Origin: Heterocephalus glaber
Taxonomy: Eukaryota > Chordata > Mammalia > Rodentia > Bathyergidae
Direction: 5' to 3'
Length of the DNA: 64,000 bases
Assembly: GCF_000247695.1 (NCBI RefSeq)
Contig: NW_004624743.1
Span: 4,953,725 to 5,017,724 of the forward strand
Shown here: in pieces, positions 48,194-60,700 of the stretch
Layout: each line of letters opens with the position of its first letter
Numbering within the stretch: position 1 is the first letter of the stretch
Program-made: the position numbers and the translations under genes
Notes under the pieces: model-generated
The model's input: only the letters and a program-made list of their open reading frames with translations
What the model was told of the DNA's origin: nothing
Databases searched by the model: none

Positions 48194-48835
48194 CCAGTCC
48201 TTGTTCTTTGGGGTATCTTCATACAGATTTCCACAGTGGTTGCACCAGTCTACACTCCCACCAGCAGTGGAGCAGGGTTCCTCTTTCCCCACAGCCCCGC
48301 CAGCATTTGTTATTGGTTGATTTCATGATAGCAGCCATTCTTTCTGGGGTGAGGTGGAATCTCAGCATTGTTTTCATTTGCATCTCTCGAATGACCAGAG
48401 ATGTTGAATATTTTCATATGTTTATTTGCTATTTCTACTTCTTTGCCTGAGAAACGTCTGTTCATTTCAGATGCCCATTTTTGGATTGGGTCTTTAAATT
48501 TGGGAGGTCTGATCTTTTTAAGTTCTTTATAGATTTGAGATAGTAGACCTTTGTCTGAGGAACAGCAGGTGAAGGTTTTTTCCCACATTGTGGGTTGTCT
48601 CTTCACATTGTTGGTGGTTTCTCTTGCTGTGCAGAAGGTTTTTAATAAGAAGAGATCCCACTTGTTGATTGTTTGTGCTAGTTCACGGGCACCTGAGTTT
48701 TTGTTCATAAAATCTTTTCCTACACCGATGTCTTCAAGAGTTCTACCTAACCTCTGTTCCAGCCGGTTCAGTGTTTCCGTTTTAATATTTAGATCTTTAA
48801 TCCATTTCGATTTTAGTTTTTTAGTTTCAATTTTA
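48194..48835 (-). mobile_element. Younger L1 ORF2 C-terminal fragment, lacking the L1 3' end
   Basis: The reverse strand reads as the C-terminal part of ORF2 with a 132-codon open stretch (48708-48310) including '[15 protein letters not shown]' and '[22 protein letters not shown]', typical of L1. Bracketed by GTATTTTTT at 48185-48193 and 48836-48844. It stops inside the coding/3' region without a 3' UTR; the only A-tail is the six A bases that overlap the duplication. Its identity to L1 protein is much better than that of the old L1 around it. Confidence 0.82.
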
Positions 48836-49010
48836 GTATTTTTTTAAAGATGCTAAGAAATTAGGTTTAAATTATTCTCACTACAAAATGATAACTGTGT
48901 GATGTAATGCATATCCTAATTACCTAGATTTAGTCATTGCAAAATGTACATATACTCCAAAACATTATGCCATACAGTGTAAATTTTATGTCAGTGTAAA
49001 AATGTTTTAA

Positions 49011-49758
49011 AATTTGGCTTAAAAGAAAAAACAAAAAGAGATAGATTAAGAAAAATCTCATTTTTCTCATTGATGTAAAATACACCATTCTTTTGATACC
49101 AAGATTTAAGATCTTTCCAATTTTGTTGAGATTTTTTTAAATTCCAGTTATTTGTAGATGGCAACAGAAAACACATTTTCTCCCCAGAATTCTCATATTT
49201 TCTTTATCTCTTTGGCTCCACAATTCTCTCTCCCCACCCCATCCTGCCTCTTGCTCTCTCTCTCTTTCATTTGAATGTAATTTTAATTGAATTTGTTAGT
49301 TTTTAATGACACCCCCACCCCCCACACACATTCTCTTTTCCTTGAATCTTTTTTAATAACTGAAAAGATAAACTAGGTGACATAGAATGAGAGGGACCTT
49401 TACTCTCAAATATATTAGTCCATTATGATTTTTTAAAATTTGATGTGAAGGCTCACCATTGCCTTAGTCCTTCTATACATCTGAGTCTCAGCCAGTCTTT
49501 GTGGCCCAAGTTTCCTTAATTTTTGTTTGTTTTTGGCTTTTGACTGGGATAAGAAGGACTTTCCTCTTCATTCCTGCAAATGGACTTTTCTGTCATACTC
49601 TTCTAAATTACTAACAGTAAGGGAAATTGGGTATAGAATATAAGAGAACATCTAGTAGTATTTTAATTTCAGAAGTTTCTTTTATCATTAAGGAATATCC
49701 ACATAGTTTTTAAATAATACATTTGTATTTGTTTGATTTATTTGCTAAGACTGCAACC
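49011..49758. other. Unique stretch with CT- and C-rich runs
   Basis: CT-rich run near 49248-49268 and a C-rich run at 49311-49324. No gene or named repeat. Confidence 0.4.
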
Positions 49759-49772
49759 ACCTCATATTTCTT

Positions 49773-49884
49773 TTTGGGTTTTTTTTGTTTGTTTTTGTTT
49801 TTTTTTTTTGGTACCGGGGATCGAACTCAGGTCCTTATGCTCGCGCAGCAGGCGGTGAAACCACTGAGCTAAATCCCCGGCCCA
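49773..49884 (-). mobile_element. ID-like SINE with target-site duplication, minus strand
   Basis: T-rich tail on the left, reverse B box 'ggggatcgaactc', reverse A box 'ccactgagctaaatcccc'. Perfect 14-base duplication ACCTCATATTTCTT at 49759-49772 and 49885-49898. One of the best-preserved copies in the window. Confidence 0.96.
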
Positions 49885-49898
49885 ACCTCATATTTCTT

Positions 49899-50254
49899 AT
49901 GCTTTACATTTGCATCATCATATTTTCATTCTAAATCTTGACAATTAAAATGCCTTTTAATGAATACATGCAATTAGGATTTATATGTCAATAAATTGTT
50001 GGAAATTTTGTTTTTATCATTCAACTCAATTTAGGGGAATTCCAGATAAAATACATTTATGATTATTTATATATCATGAATTCTAGTGCTTTGGGTATAC
50101 TTTCTTAAATCATATTTCCTTTTAATATCAATATTCTTCACTCTGATGAAAAGCTTTTAGCATTTCTTTGATAGCATCTCCTGACAACTGCCTCAACTAC
50201 CTTTTGCAAACACTTTATTTTTGCCTTGCTTTGGAAGGATAGTCGAATTCCTTC
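49899..50254. other. Unique AT-rich stretch, nothing recognised
   Basis: No supported feature. Confidence 0.35.
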
Positions 50255-50255
50255 C

Positions 50256-50446
50256 TTGTTTTGTTTTGTTTTGTTTTGCTTTAGGTACTAGGGATTGATC
50301 CCACAGCCTTCACATGCAGCTACATCCCCAATTCTCTTTGTAAAATTTTTATATTGAGACAGAGTTGCTCTACGTATCTCAGATTGGGCTCAAACTTTTG
50401 ATTCTCCTGCTTCAGCTTCTGAGAATGAACCACCACACCCACCTCT
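50256..50446 (-). mobile_element. Fused B1+ID composite SINE, minus strand
   Basis: A (TTTTG)n tail, then reverse ID half ('ctagggattgatcccacagc', 'gctacatccccaa'), then reverse B1 ('gagacagagttgctctacgt', 'ctgcttcagcttctgagaat', 'ccaccacaccca'). No duplication separates the halves, so this is a true composite of the MEN/B1-dID kind, like 18710-18983. Confidence 0.8.
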
Positions 50447-53400
50447 AACAGTTCTTAGTAAAAGCCTATCTTTTTGAAGTATATAACACACTGTCGTTTT
50501 CCACAGCCACCATACTGTACCAAGCACACCAGAACTTTTGCTTCTATTTCACTGTACCTCAGTGTGCCCTGCAAAGCCTTTCCTCATCCCTCTCTGTGAC
50601 CTTCTCTCCTCTACCTCTGTTAACTAGTTTTTTCCCTACTCTCAACTTTTATCAAGTAAAGGACAATGCTGGAAACTTTAATGTTAAATCACACCTGTTT
50701 GCCGACTGAAAGTGTTGTTTATGCTTACATTTCTCAAAGTTTACATATGCACTTCTGTAAGAAATAAAATTCAAAGACTTTTCATACAATTAAAATAAAT
50801 TTCTGATATTATTTTGGTGAAACTAAAAATTTGGAAGCAACCTGTACTGTTTTCTAAAAATAGGTCACAACTATTTCTGGAATTTTTCACATACATGATA
50901 AAAAAGTCATTATCAAAAATTTTCCCTTGTTATTTCCTATTTTTATAGATCTTATTTTAATCAACTTCACCAAAAAGGAAACAGCAGCTTAAATAGACGT
51001 TATGAACCCACAGACTTCTCTCAGAAGCAGAGCCACTCTGCATACTGGATACGATGCCTTTCACAAACACGACTGCAAATATGGCCATAACAATCTCATG
51101 TTTTTCAAAAATTCTTTCTAGTCTTTGCACTTACTCCTACTCAATTAGTTCATCACAGTATCATTTGCTGAAATTCTCCAAAGATGCTTTCTTTTCCCTT
51201 CTTCTGCCCTTTCCAACTGATCTGCCTTATAGCTTGTGGTCAAGAGAATAAAGATGTACAAACTGAAGGTTAAAATGTGGCTTCTAGGTCAATGGTCTGA
51301 TGGAACTTGTCTTCCTTGATAATAATCTAAGGACCAGATTCCAGATTTATTTCCAGCATTAGGTTGTACAGCTTTATCTCTCAGGCCACTAAGGCTGTTT
51401 TTGTTTCCTGCTTAAGTCACTGAAGATAGCTTCTGAGAAAATTCATGAGACTCTCACAATAACCCAGTACTTCTCTCTAAATCACAATGAAAAATGGTTT
51501 CTAAATATTCTTCCTGTGTTTAGTGTTTACTATATTAAAAATATTTATGCTAACAATCTCTCTCTAGATTTCTATACAGTCTGTTTAATTAAAAATATCA
51601 CTCTGGGTATGACTGAATAGCTACTGTTAGACAACTATTTGTCCTTATTTTGCATAATTAAACTATACTGCAAAGTCTGTGGTATGCCAAAATAATGCAA
51701 TTTTTAAAATCGTAACAAGAACATGTTATGTTGTCAATTCTCAGAACAATGACTGTCATTCCAACAGATATATGCAGTGCCATTTTCTGTTTCATGATAG
51801 AGTTTGTCAGAAGAATGAGCTGGTAGAATTTTAATGTCTCCCGGATACTGTCATTTATAGGATTCTACTATACAGCTTTGACCTTTTCAATGTGCTGTGA
51901 CATGATTGGCTACTTATTGCATTTTGTGCCTGCTTTCTGTCCCACTGTCCTGCGTGGAATATATAGAATAGACAGCAAATTAAGTTATAGAAAATTGAAA
52001 AGGTCAAACAGTGCAATGTTTATCTCTCCTCAGCGTATATCAGATACTAAGAAGATGTTGCAGTTGTTTTACAAGAACAAGGAGAACTACGATTGTAGAA
52101 GGAGGAAAAGATGGTCCACAATTTAGTCAACCAAGTGTGAAAAGCTGTGTTTTCCTCAATGTTCATCATCTTCTAAATTTAAAAATGAAAGCCAGTTTAG
52201 AAGGTGAGTAACATAAATGCCGAAATCGTGTTTACTTTCGATAGTTCCATCATCCTCTCGAGAAGCTGTTTAAATCTCTGTGCCTATGTACCGAGATCTA
52301 TGCCAAGGAGTCATCCTTTCCTCCATCCTTGATCTCATTTGTTGATGCTACATTGACTTATTTATTCTGGATTTCATTGAAGCTTACTGCCTTGATTTTA
52401 TAATCTTTAGTAAGGAAGACAGGAGAAATACAACAGCAGTTATCACATATTCAAATAAGTATAATCATCCTCTTTCAGAAATTTTTCACTATCAGAACAC
52501 CGAAGTCTAACCTTTAAAAGAATATATAATTACCTATCATTGTGGTAACAACTCTGATTGTTGATCCATTATATTCTGGCAGCACTGCAATCTACATTCA
52601 TTTTTGTTACTGATCTCATGATTCTGATTATACTCATTTAGTGTTCCTAAGAAAAAATTGGTTTTAGGTGGATAATGATGACACAGATTATTGTACCCTT
52701 GCATCAAAAACAGCAAAAACATCAGCTTACAAGTCATCCAAGTGAATCTTACTTTATTTTTTATCATTTTACACCAATTTTATATCTCCTTTTAGTTAAC
52801 TGCTTTGGAGTGTTTAGAGTAAACTATATTCATTATATTATGTATTATAAAAATCAATTATTGCCAAAAGCAGTGGAGATAACCCTAGTAACACCTAGTG
52901 TCGAACAAGTTCCGCCTGAATTTTTGAGTCATAACCTTTCTTAGGTATAAAATGAATATCTGTTCTTGCTAGATAAGAACTCAGGGATAAATACTTATCT
53001 CTTAAACTCTGAGGTGTTCTATACTTTCCTTTAGAGCATTTTAAATTGCATAGAGCTAAGATATTTGCAATATATTTGGAACCATTTGTCCCTCTAGTAG
53101 GCTAATCTTATGTTTAACAGTAAATAGTTGACTAATTATTACTTACCATACAATAGAGTTGAGTATGATTATTTAAATACTCTAGCTTGCATCAGGTCAG
53201 AAAAATATAGTTAAAAATAACTATTTCACTATCAACTCTAGGAGCTAGATGTGTTTACAAATAAAGTTAAGTCTTATCCCATAAGAAATGTGGTAATAAA
53301 TTTTTGAAGTTTGAAAGGGCAGGAGTTCAGGTTTTATCTTAGAATAAAATAATAGTGAATTCTATGCATGCACTTAAATTTCTAACTAATGAGGGTAGGT

Positions 53401-53859
53401 ATTCAGAGAAAATATGATATTAGCCAATCAAATAGTGTTTTATATCCATGTGTACATTTGTAAAAAAGTGTAAATATTTTAATGTGCTACATTGAATTTT
53501 AAGAGAAGACATTGGAAAATAGAGGAAAAGGGGAAAACATCGCTGGAAGTACATCATAGATTGAATACTGGAGGAGAGTGGATAGAATAAAGGAGAAAAA
53601 TATGTTCTACTCAGTAAAGTGTACTTTAATGTAAAGATAAGATGAAGCAAAATCAAAACTAATAGAGTAATAATAAGGCACAGGAAAGAGGAGAGGGAAT
53701 GATTTGCAAAATAGATCAATACCAGAATCAAATGTCAAAATAAAATATTCGATACTCATCATACAAACAATAACTATCCATATATAGGTAATGTTGCAAT
53801 CATTAATGTATATATCTTAGAAGGTCAATTTTATAGTATGTGTACAAAGTAAAAGAATC
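50447..53859. other. Long unique stretch, no gene
   Basis: AT-rich, with frames up to 103 codons (53420-53731, minus) that are A/T-driven and unlike any protein. A 15-bp inverted repeat with a 102-base spacer lies at 51877-52008 (see findings). Confidence 0.4.
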
Positions 53860-54330
53860 TTACCTAGTCTGACAAATATAAGATTACAGAAGAATGAAAC
53901 TAGATTCCTAACTCTCACCAGTTACAAAAACCAGCTCAAAATTGATTAAAGACTTAAATATAAGACCCAAACAATGAACTTTCTAAAAGAAACACCAGGA
54001 AAAGACCTCAAGGTGTTTGAGTTGGGAAAAAATGTTTTGGCTAAGATCTCAGAAGCACAAGAAATAAAATCAGACAAGTGGGAGTGTATCAAACTAATCA
54101 ATCATCAGCACACAATGATCTGAGTGACAAGATAAGCCAGGAAATGAGAAAAAAATTTAAAAATGTACATCTGCCAAGGAGTATATATCCAAAATATATA
54201 AAGAGTTCTAAGAACTCAAGACAATAAAACATAACCATTAAAATGGGCAATAAACTCATCCAGACATTTCTCAAAAGAACACATGCAAAAGACCCACAGG
54301 TGTAGGAAAAACATTACTAATCATTAGGGT
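53860..54330 (+). mobile_element. Old L1 ORF2 C-terminal fragment
   Basis: 'cagctcaaaattgattaaag', 'atataagacccaaacaatga', 'ccaggaaaagacctcaaggt', 'aaataaaatcagacaagtgg', 'taaagagttctaagaactca' and 'aaaatgggcaataaactcat' follow the L1 ORF2 C-terminal layout in plus orientation. Both ends truncated and many stops. Confidence 0.82.
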
Positions 54331-57300
54331 TTTGCCAGCACATAATTTCCAGCTGAGCGGACCAAAAAACATTCTTAACTTAACATTTCATGATATTTAT
54401 CATACGGGTGGTATTGGGTGGAGATTTAGTGTTTAGAACTCAAAATTATGGAGTTTTTGTGTTTTGTTTTGCTTTTTTTTTTTTACTATTGAGCTTCATA
54501 TTTATTAGCTTTGTGACCTTAAAATTCTTAACTTTCTAAAATTTCTAAAATTGTCTCAAGGGACTGTTGTCAACTTTGTCCATTAGTCTAATAAGAATTG
54601 GGCATAGGGACTTTTGCAAAATGTCTTGGTAATTTTTTAACAAATTGTTGCTTACTTGTTTTCTGTGAATTGCTCTTGGATAATTTGTTTATTGGCAAGT
54701 ACATCTATTTAGTAGGGTATTTGTAAGAAAAATACAATTTTTGGTTTAGACAACAGAAATGTATTCACTTATGGTTATAAAGGCTAAAAGTGCAAGATCA
54801 AGATTTTGCAGGTTTGGTTACTCATAAATTTTCTCTTTTTAAACTGTACATGGCCACTTTCTTGCCTGCTTTTCACATGGCTCTCCCTTTGTTTTCAACA
54901 GGCCCTTACACCCCTTTTTTAGATGTCTTAATTTTCCCTTCCTTTGTAGGCACAGGTCAGACTGAATAAGATCCCTTTAATGTAACGGCTTAATTTTATC
55001 TGCATTACTATGTTAAAAGCCCGATTTCCAGTAAGAGTCACATGCTGAGGTACTGTAATGGAGTGTACGGATTCAGTGTATGCATTTTGGGTGTTAATTC
55101 AGCAAGTTTACCTCAAAAGTGCTCTAGGGAGGCATTGGCCAGTGGCCTGTTAGATAATGAATGTTGGCTAAATAAGGCAGAACAAATAAGTTCTGTATTT
55201 TGAAGAAAATTTTCAAAGAAAACCCCCCAAAATGCACAGATGTATATTTTATTCCTGTAACTCCACTAAGAAGTAAGAAATGCCATTGTTTCACAGGACA
55301 ATTTTGATATTTCTCCATTGGATGGATATTCATGATCTAAATCTGAAGGGTATCAGTTGCAGTTATATAAATCTGAAGAATAAATTTTATTTTAAATTAC
55401 AGATATTTTAATATTGTTACTCAAGGATAATTTTTGCACGATAATAATGTAGTACTATGTTCAGAGAATAGGATTATATAACAAAATATCCAGAATAAAA
55501 TCAAATTTGTGTGGAGTTTGTGCACATGCATTCATGTAGCACATGTCTGTATTTTTTTTGACTTTGACTTTTTACTGGGTTTGTTACATGTGCAAATTTA
55601 GAAAAATAAAATTTAAATTTAATGTCTGTGGAGGAATCAGAGATATTTTAAAACAATGAAAAGAAGAAAGCAGAAGGAGTTCTTTGGAGAATGCAAATTT
55701 AACATTTTATAGGCCTTACAAAGGCAACATAGATGTTGAAAAGGAACAAAGGAAATTACAGCTAGAATATCTGTGGGAGGAATACTCTGTTTCTTTGAAA
55801 GCCAGTTTCCCCAGACAAATCTAGAATTGTTACATAGTCAAATTAGCAAGTGCTACATTTCCCAGTGATAATTGAAATACATAAAATGAAAATTAAGTTC
55901 ACAAATTCCTTCATACCTTCTTCACTTTCTACTGCAGACTAATGGACAGCCCAGTGTGCATCCCAACATATAAAATTCAACCAATTTCTTTAAATATGTC
56001 GAACAACATACATGTGGAGATTTTTAATGTGTTTTAATATCCTCACTTTGACATTGGAGGAGGCTAGCCCGTCTAGGGTAGAGTAAATTTTTTCTGTTAA
56101 CATAAGAACCGAACACTCAGTATAAATAAATAAGAAGCAAAAATTATCTATGGGACATTAAAATATTTATTGGCAAAAGAATAAATTCCTAACAGGATAG
56201 GTGATAAAATCAAGAATATCTTTCTAAATATCTGGTAAAGTTTCAGGAAATACAGAAATTATAAAAAACAGAATGGTACAGTTTTAGAACTAAATATTCT
56301 GGCTGTAACATGTTCCCTGCTAAGAGAGCTGAGACATTTTGAAGGGTTGAGAATAAAAATTATGGATCCTAAAAATTTCCAGACCAGAAAAATATCTTAG
56401 CAGCAAAGATCTATTAGAGTACCAAAACACTCATCCAATACCGACCCTAAAAACAAAAGAACAATGAATTACAATTACGAAAACGTACCGAATTAGAATA
56501 TTCTACCAGCTATTAAACGTTGGGTTTGAACAGAGATATAAGGGATGTGCTGGTGTACAGAAGCAGTGACCTACGCAATTTCTTTTTCTATACTTTCTTC
56601 GAAGTGATTTTTCCACCAGTAAAGTCACATTTCCACAAGGAAAAAAATACATATTGCAGAAATGCAAATTTTTGCAAATATGCTAAGCATACTGTTATTT
56701 CTGTTAACATCTATTTTATCACCAGAGAATTGTTTTATATGTCTCTATTCTCATCAATAATTTGAATACTTTTTCCATTATATTTTGTTGTTTTGGTTTC
56801 CATTTTTATTTACCCAAACTCAAAAAATATTCTACATATTAATAAATATGTGCCTTTTAAATATAAATCCTCTGTATTGCCCATAAATTCAAAATGTTGA
56901 TGAAGAAAAATTTATTTAGCTTTTTCTTCATTATTGGTTCACTTGAATTTTATCTAACCATTCCTCCACATTGTGTGGTCACAAAGATATTCCTCTATAT
57001 TTTCTTTTATTAATGTGGACACTATTACTATCCGATAGTTAAACCACAGAGACTTCATCTTAGTATACTGTACTGGGGAGGTGTACACCTACAACTTTAT
57101 CAAAATGTGAAGCTACTTTTTCCATTACTTTAAAACATTGGTACTATATTTATGATCATCAATTTCTTATATGAAATTTGAGCTTATTTTATAGCACTTC
57201 CATTACCATGGTTTACAGCTTTGCCTTATTCATTGGTAAGATGAATATTTCTGTCACTAAATCCAGCCTTTGCTCTTCTTTTACAAATTTAATGAGTAAT

Positions 57301-57560
57301 TCATGTATTTATTTCCAAAATTAGCTTTAGAATGCACTGGTCAGATCCTTCAAAGTGTACTGGTAGAAATGTGTTGATGTACTGCTTACTCTGAAAAAGT
57401 AATGGTGATGCATTATTCCTTAAGATAGATGTTTTATATTTTCATTAATTTGAATATTTTAAAATGTTATCGTATATAAATTTGATTATCTTATGCTTTA
57501 CACCAATCTTGTCCTTATATAACTGTTAAATGAAGTAACATATAATTTTACAAATATACA
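54331..57560. other. Long unique AT-rich stretch, no gene
   Basis: No named repeat or believable frame. A T-rich run lies near 54472-54485. Confidence 0.4.
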
Positions 57561-57722
57561 TTTATTTATTTATTTATTTATTTTTGAGATAGGATCTTGC
57601 TATACAGTTCAGGCTGGACTTGAAATCACTGTATATCCCAGACTGTTCTCAAACTTGCAGTGACTCTCCTGCCTCAGCCTCCCAAGGATGGGGATTACAA
57701 GAGTACATCACAATGCCCAGCT
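57561..57722 (-). mobile_element. B1-like SINE, minus strand
   Basis: (ATTT)n tail then 'gagataggatcttgctatac', 'ttcaggctggacttgaaatc', 'gactctcctgcctcagcctc', 'gggattacaagagtacatca' and 'caatgcccagct', the reverse B1/7SL order. The only full monomeric B1 in the window without an ID half. Confidence 0.9.
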
Positions 57723-60700
57723 TGTAAAATTAATGTTTTATTTAAAAACATTAAGTTTATATATTTTTTATTTATTTCTGTGCCAAATGTCTGAATTTTT
57801 TTGTCAAGATATTGAAGTTCAAAATATCTAATTAATTAGAAGCATCTTAGAATTCTTTAATTTCAGGGAAATTTCTTCACATTCCCAAGTGCTTCAAATA
57901 ACACAGCTAACAAAGATTTATGTTTATACAATTAATGAGAAAAGGAAGGTTGCTTCAGGAATGCAACCTTTCACTAATTTGATAATAGTTGTTTTATCAA
58001 CTTTTTTCAAATATACTTTATTATATGTGAAAAATCTTTTGCTCATGTATTTTTTTCTTTTATGGCATGAAATTTACAACAAATGCTGCATAACATCAGC
58101 AAATCCTAGTTGCTGCTGAATTTGAATACAGACGAATAACAATGTTGTTCGTCTTCTACCAGAATATTTCTGCCATCACTTGAGTTCATTTTTGTAGAAC
58201 AAATTGATACTATAGTGATCATCTTTCTGTGATGTCATGATTATAGCAAAAATAATTGTTGACAAAAATTATCAAGTAAGAATGCAGCTGTTGCCCATAT
58301 GATAGATCTAATAGCTGTAATCCAGACAACATAAGATAATTACTCCTGCTGATAGTGGATTTACTTCTACAAGAAAAATGTTATTATTCATTAAACTGAG
58401 CTAAATGAACTATGAGTGCATGTTAATACAAATTAATTTTAAAATATTAGGAACAGAAATAAAAATTATGTCTTGGATTCCCTCTGAGAACTCCTCTCAT
58501 TACTACATGCTTCTTGGAGTTACAGAGCATGGGATTGATAGCTTTCCTCTTTTGGAAGCCCAATCAGCTATTTTATATGGGTACAATTTATTTCTTAGCT
58601 ATCAATTTATTTGACAATGTATATATTTCTAGATTAGCTACACAGAATCTCTTACTTTTCTATTCTTTCTTGTGATGATACATTTTTAACAATCATTCAT
58701 CTTTGCATTTTGTTCATGCTTTATGTAGGCAGTTCAATGGAAACCACCATTGTTTTAGGCAATACTCTGTTTGTTTTTCTCCATTTCTAACCCAGAATGC
58801 AAGGATAAGTCCCATATTTGAACCTTTCTCTATAATGTATGTGAGAGAATAAAGCCAGGCAATGTAGCTTTCATGGAGAAATTCAACTTTACTTCTGAGG
58901 TTTTCCTGCATATTATCTTGATGAGTATACTCAGTTGAGGGTGAGAGTCACATTTTAATAGGTGAATCAGTGTGATGTGGCTCATTCTCTGATTATACCT
59001 GAGGTCTTGTAACTTTTCTATAAGAGTTTTTTATCTTTACTTGTATATTTACTCTGTGCATCTTTTCCTCAAAACAATGTGGCTCCTCTCAAATGAGAAT
59101 AAAGTGTAATGATTCCCATTTGCTTTAATCTGTGCAAGTTTGGAGTTCTTGGTTAGCATTGTCATGACACTTTCCAGTTATCAGTTATTCTGGACAAGAT
59201 AAGAGGAGTAACTGCCTCACTCATCAGTATGATCTTGCTTTTCTCCCAATGTGTCACATATACTGATTTTACTGTAGGAATTTAATTGTCTTGGTGCTGA
59301 GATTCTCTAGTTGAAATTTTAAATTCAAGTTTTAAATATGTGACTAGAGTATCTCAGTGCTCCAACATCACTGTCTGATCTTGATATGGATCCTAGAAAC
59401 ATACAGTAGCTCTAGGGGTGATGACCCTTGACTATAGTAGACAGACTTCAGCTTTAATGGGGAATGAATAGGTGCTAAATCCTGACCCAAGCAATTGTAA
59501 ATTTATAAACATAGTTACAAATTACTTGACTGCTTTGATTTTTCCTATGTAAAATTCAGTCAACTTTCACTAACCAATGTAATGATTAAATTTTTAACAT
59601 ACCAAAATTTTAAACTTGAAATACACCGAAATCATTATGAATAAAAAATCAAAATGCTTAAAATGGACATAAATTTTATATCTCAGAGCTTTCATTGGTG
59701 TGATCATTTCAAAGTGAATATTACAGCTCAGACATTAATGTAAGTTTTCATGCATCATATTAAATTAATAAGCACATGGGCTATAATTTATTATTGTTAC
59801 ATAATGATATAACTTTTATCTATTTCATTTAAGGAAATTCTACCATCATCAACTTTGCACTGTCAGAGGTAATCAAAACAGGAAATTTTTAACTTACATG
59901 TACTATAATGTAAGGCACATAAAAATGCTGCATAATAGGACTCTAAAAATGGCTAATTTAAGTTTTCCAAGTATTACTAACCTTGCCAAATGAAGAAAAA
60001 AGAGGACATATTGGGAAAATGCGCATCACAGAACACATGATATTGGCATTTTCAGATAAAGTTTGTGCTTGTTGAATGGCTTGGTGTCAGCTGTTCTAAG
60101 AGGTAATTCCACTGTAAACAAGGTGATTTTTCTGGGATTGGAGTGTCCTGAGATAAATTTTCTGAAAAAAAAATTACTGAATCAAGAATGCTTTCAGACT
60201 TACCAAAGTCTGAGAAAGAGGTGAAAGAAATGAATACAGGTGGACAGATAATTGAGTATTGATTTACTCTTTAGAAGTATTCTTCACTCCCTTTCTTACC
60301 AAGACACTGCATTTAAGATGAAGACAGCCTCTCTGTTTCCCATCATCTCTCTCAATATCCATTTCTTAAAATTCGTCTCTAGTTTTCTCTGATGAACAGT
60401 GAGGGTCAGGACAAAGAAACTGCAGGATAAAGGAGACTTTTACACATTTCAACATATAAGACTAACTTGCACTTAGTCTTGGATAATTTGCCCATTGTTC
60501 AATTGCATTATTCTTACTGCTAAAGAACAGTCTTCTCAAAGGCAACCTGCTGTTACATCTCTTCTTTGCTTGACAGTAACATCTCCCCTTAAATTTTTGG
60601 TCATTTTTTTGCTCTGAAACTCATAAAATGTAGCAAGTTTAAAAATATCTTCAAGGCTGCAAACGATGCTCCTTTTATGTATATCATAAGGTAAAAACAG

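Larger units (their letters stand above)
46660..49010 (+). mobile_element. Old L1 (ORF2 C-terminus and 3' UTR) split by two later insertions
   Basis: Three pieces are colinear with L1: 46660-47250 ('ctgggagaaaatatttcgaa', 'atgggcaaaggacctgaaga', 'gacaatgtggatggatcttg'); 47984-48184 ('gattgtgttaaga', 'agacaaatgctgcactttct', 'acatggtaactatagg'); 48846-49010 ('aaaatgataactgtgtgatg', then the closing region). The intervening DNA is the LTR-like unit and the younger L1 fragment listed next. No coding capacity remains. Confidence 0.78.

Noticed and set aside
8758..49884. tRNA genes at the A-box/B-box copies
   Set aside because: They lack a complete acceptor stem, carry A-rich tails and flanking duplications, and recur in both orientations. 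They are SINEs.
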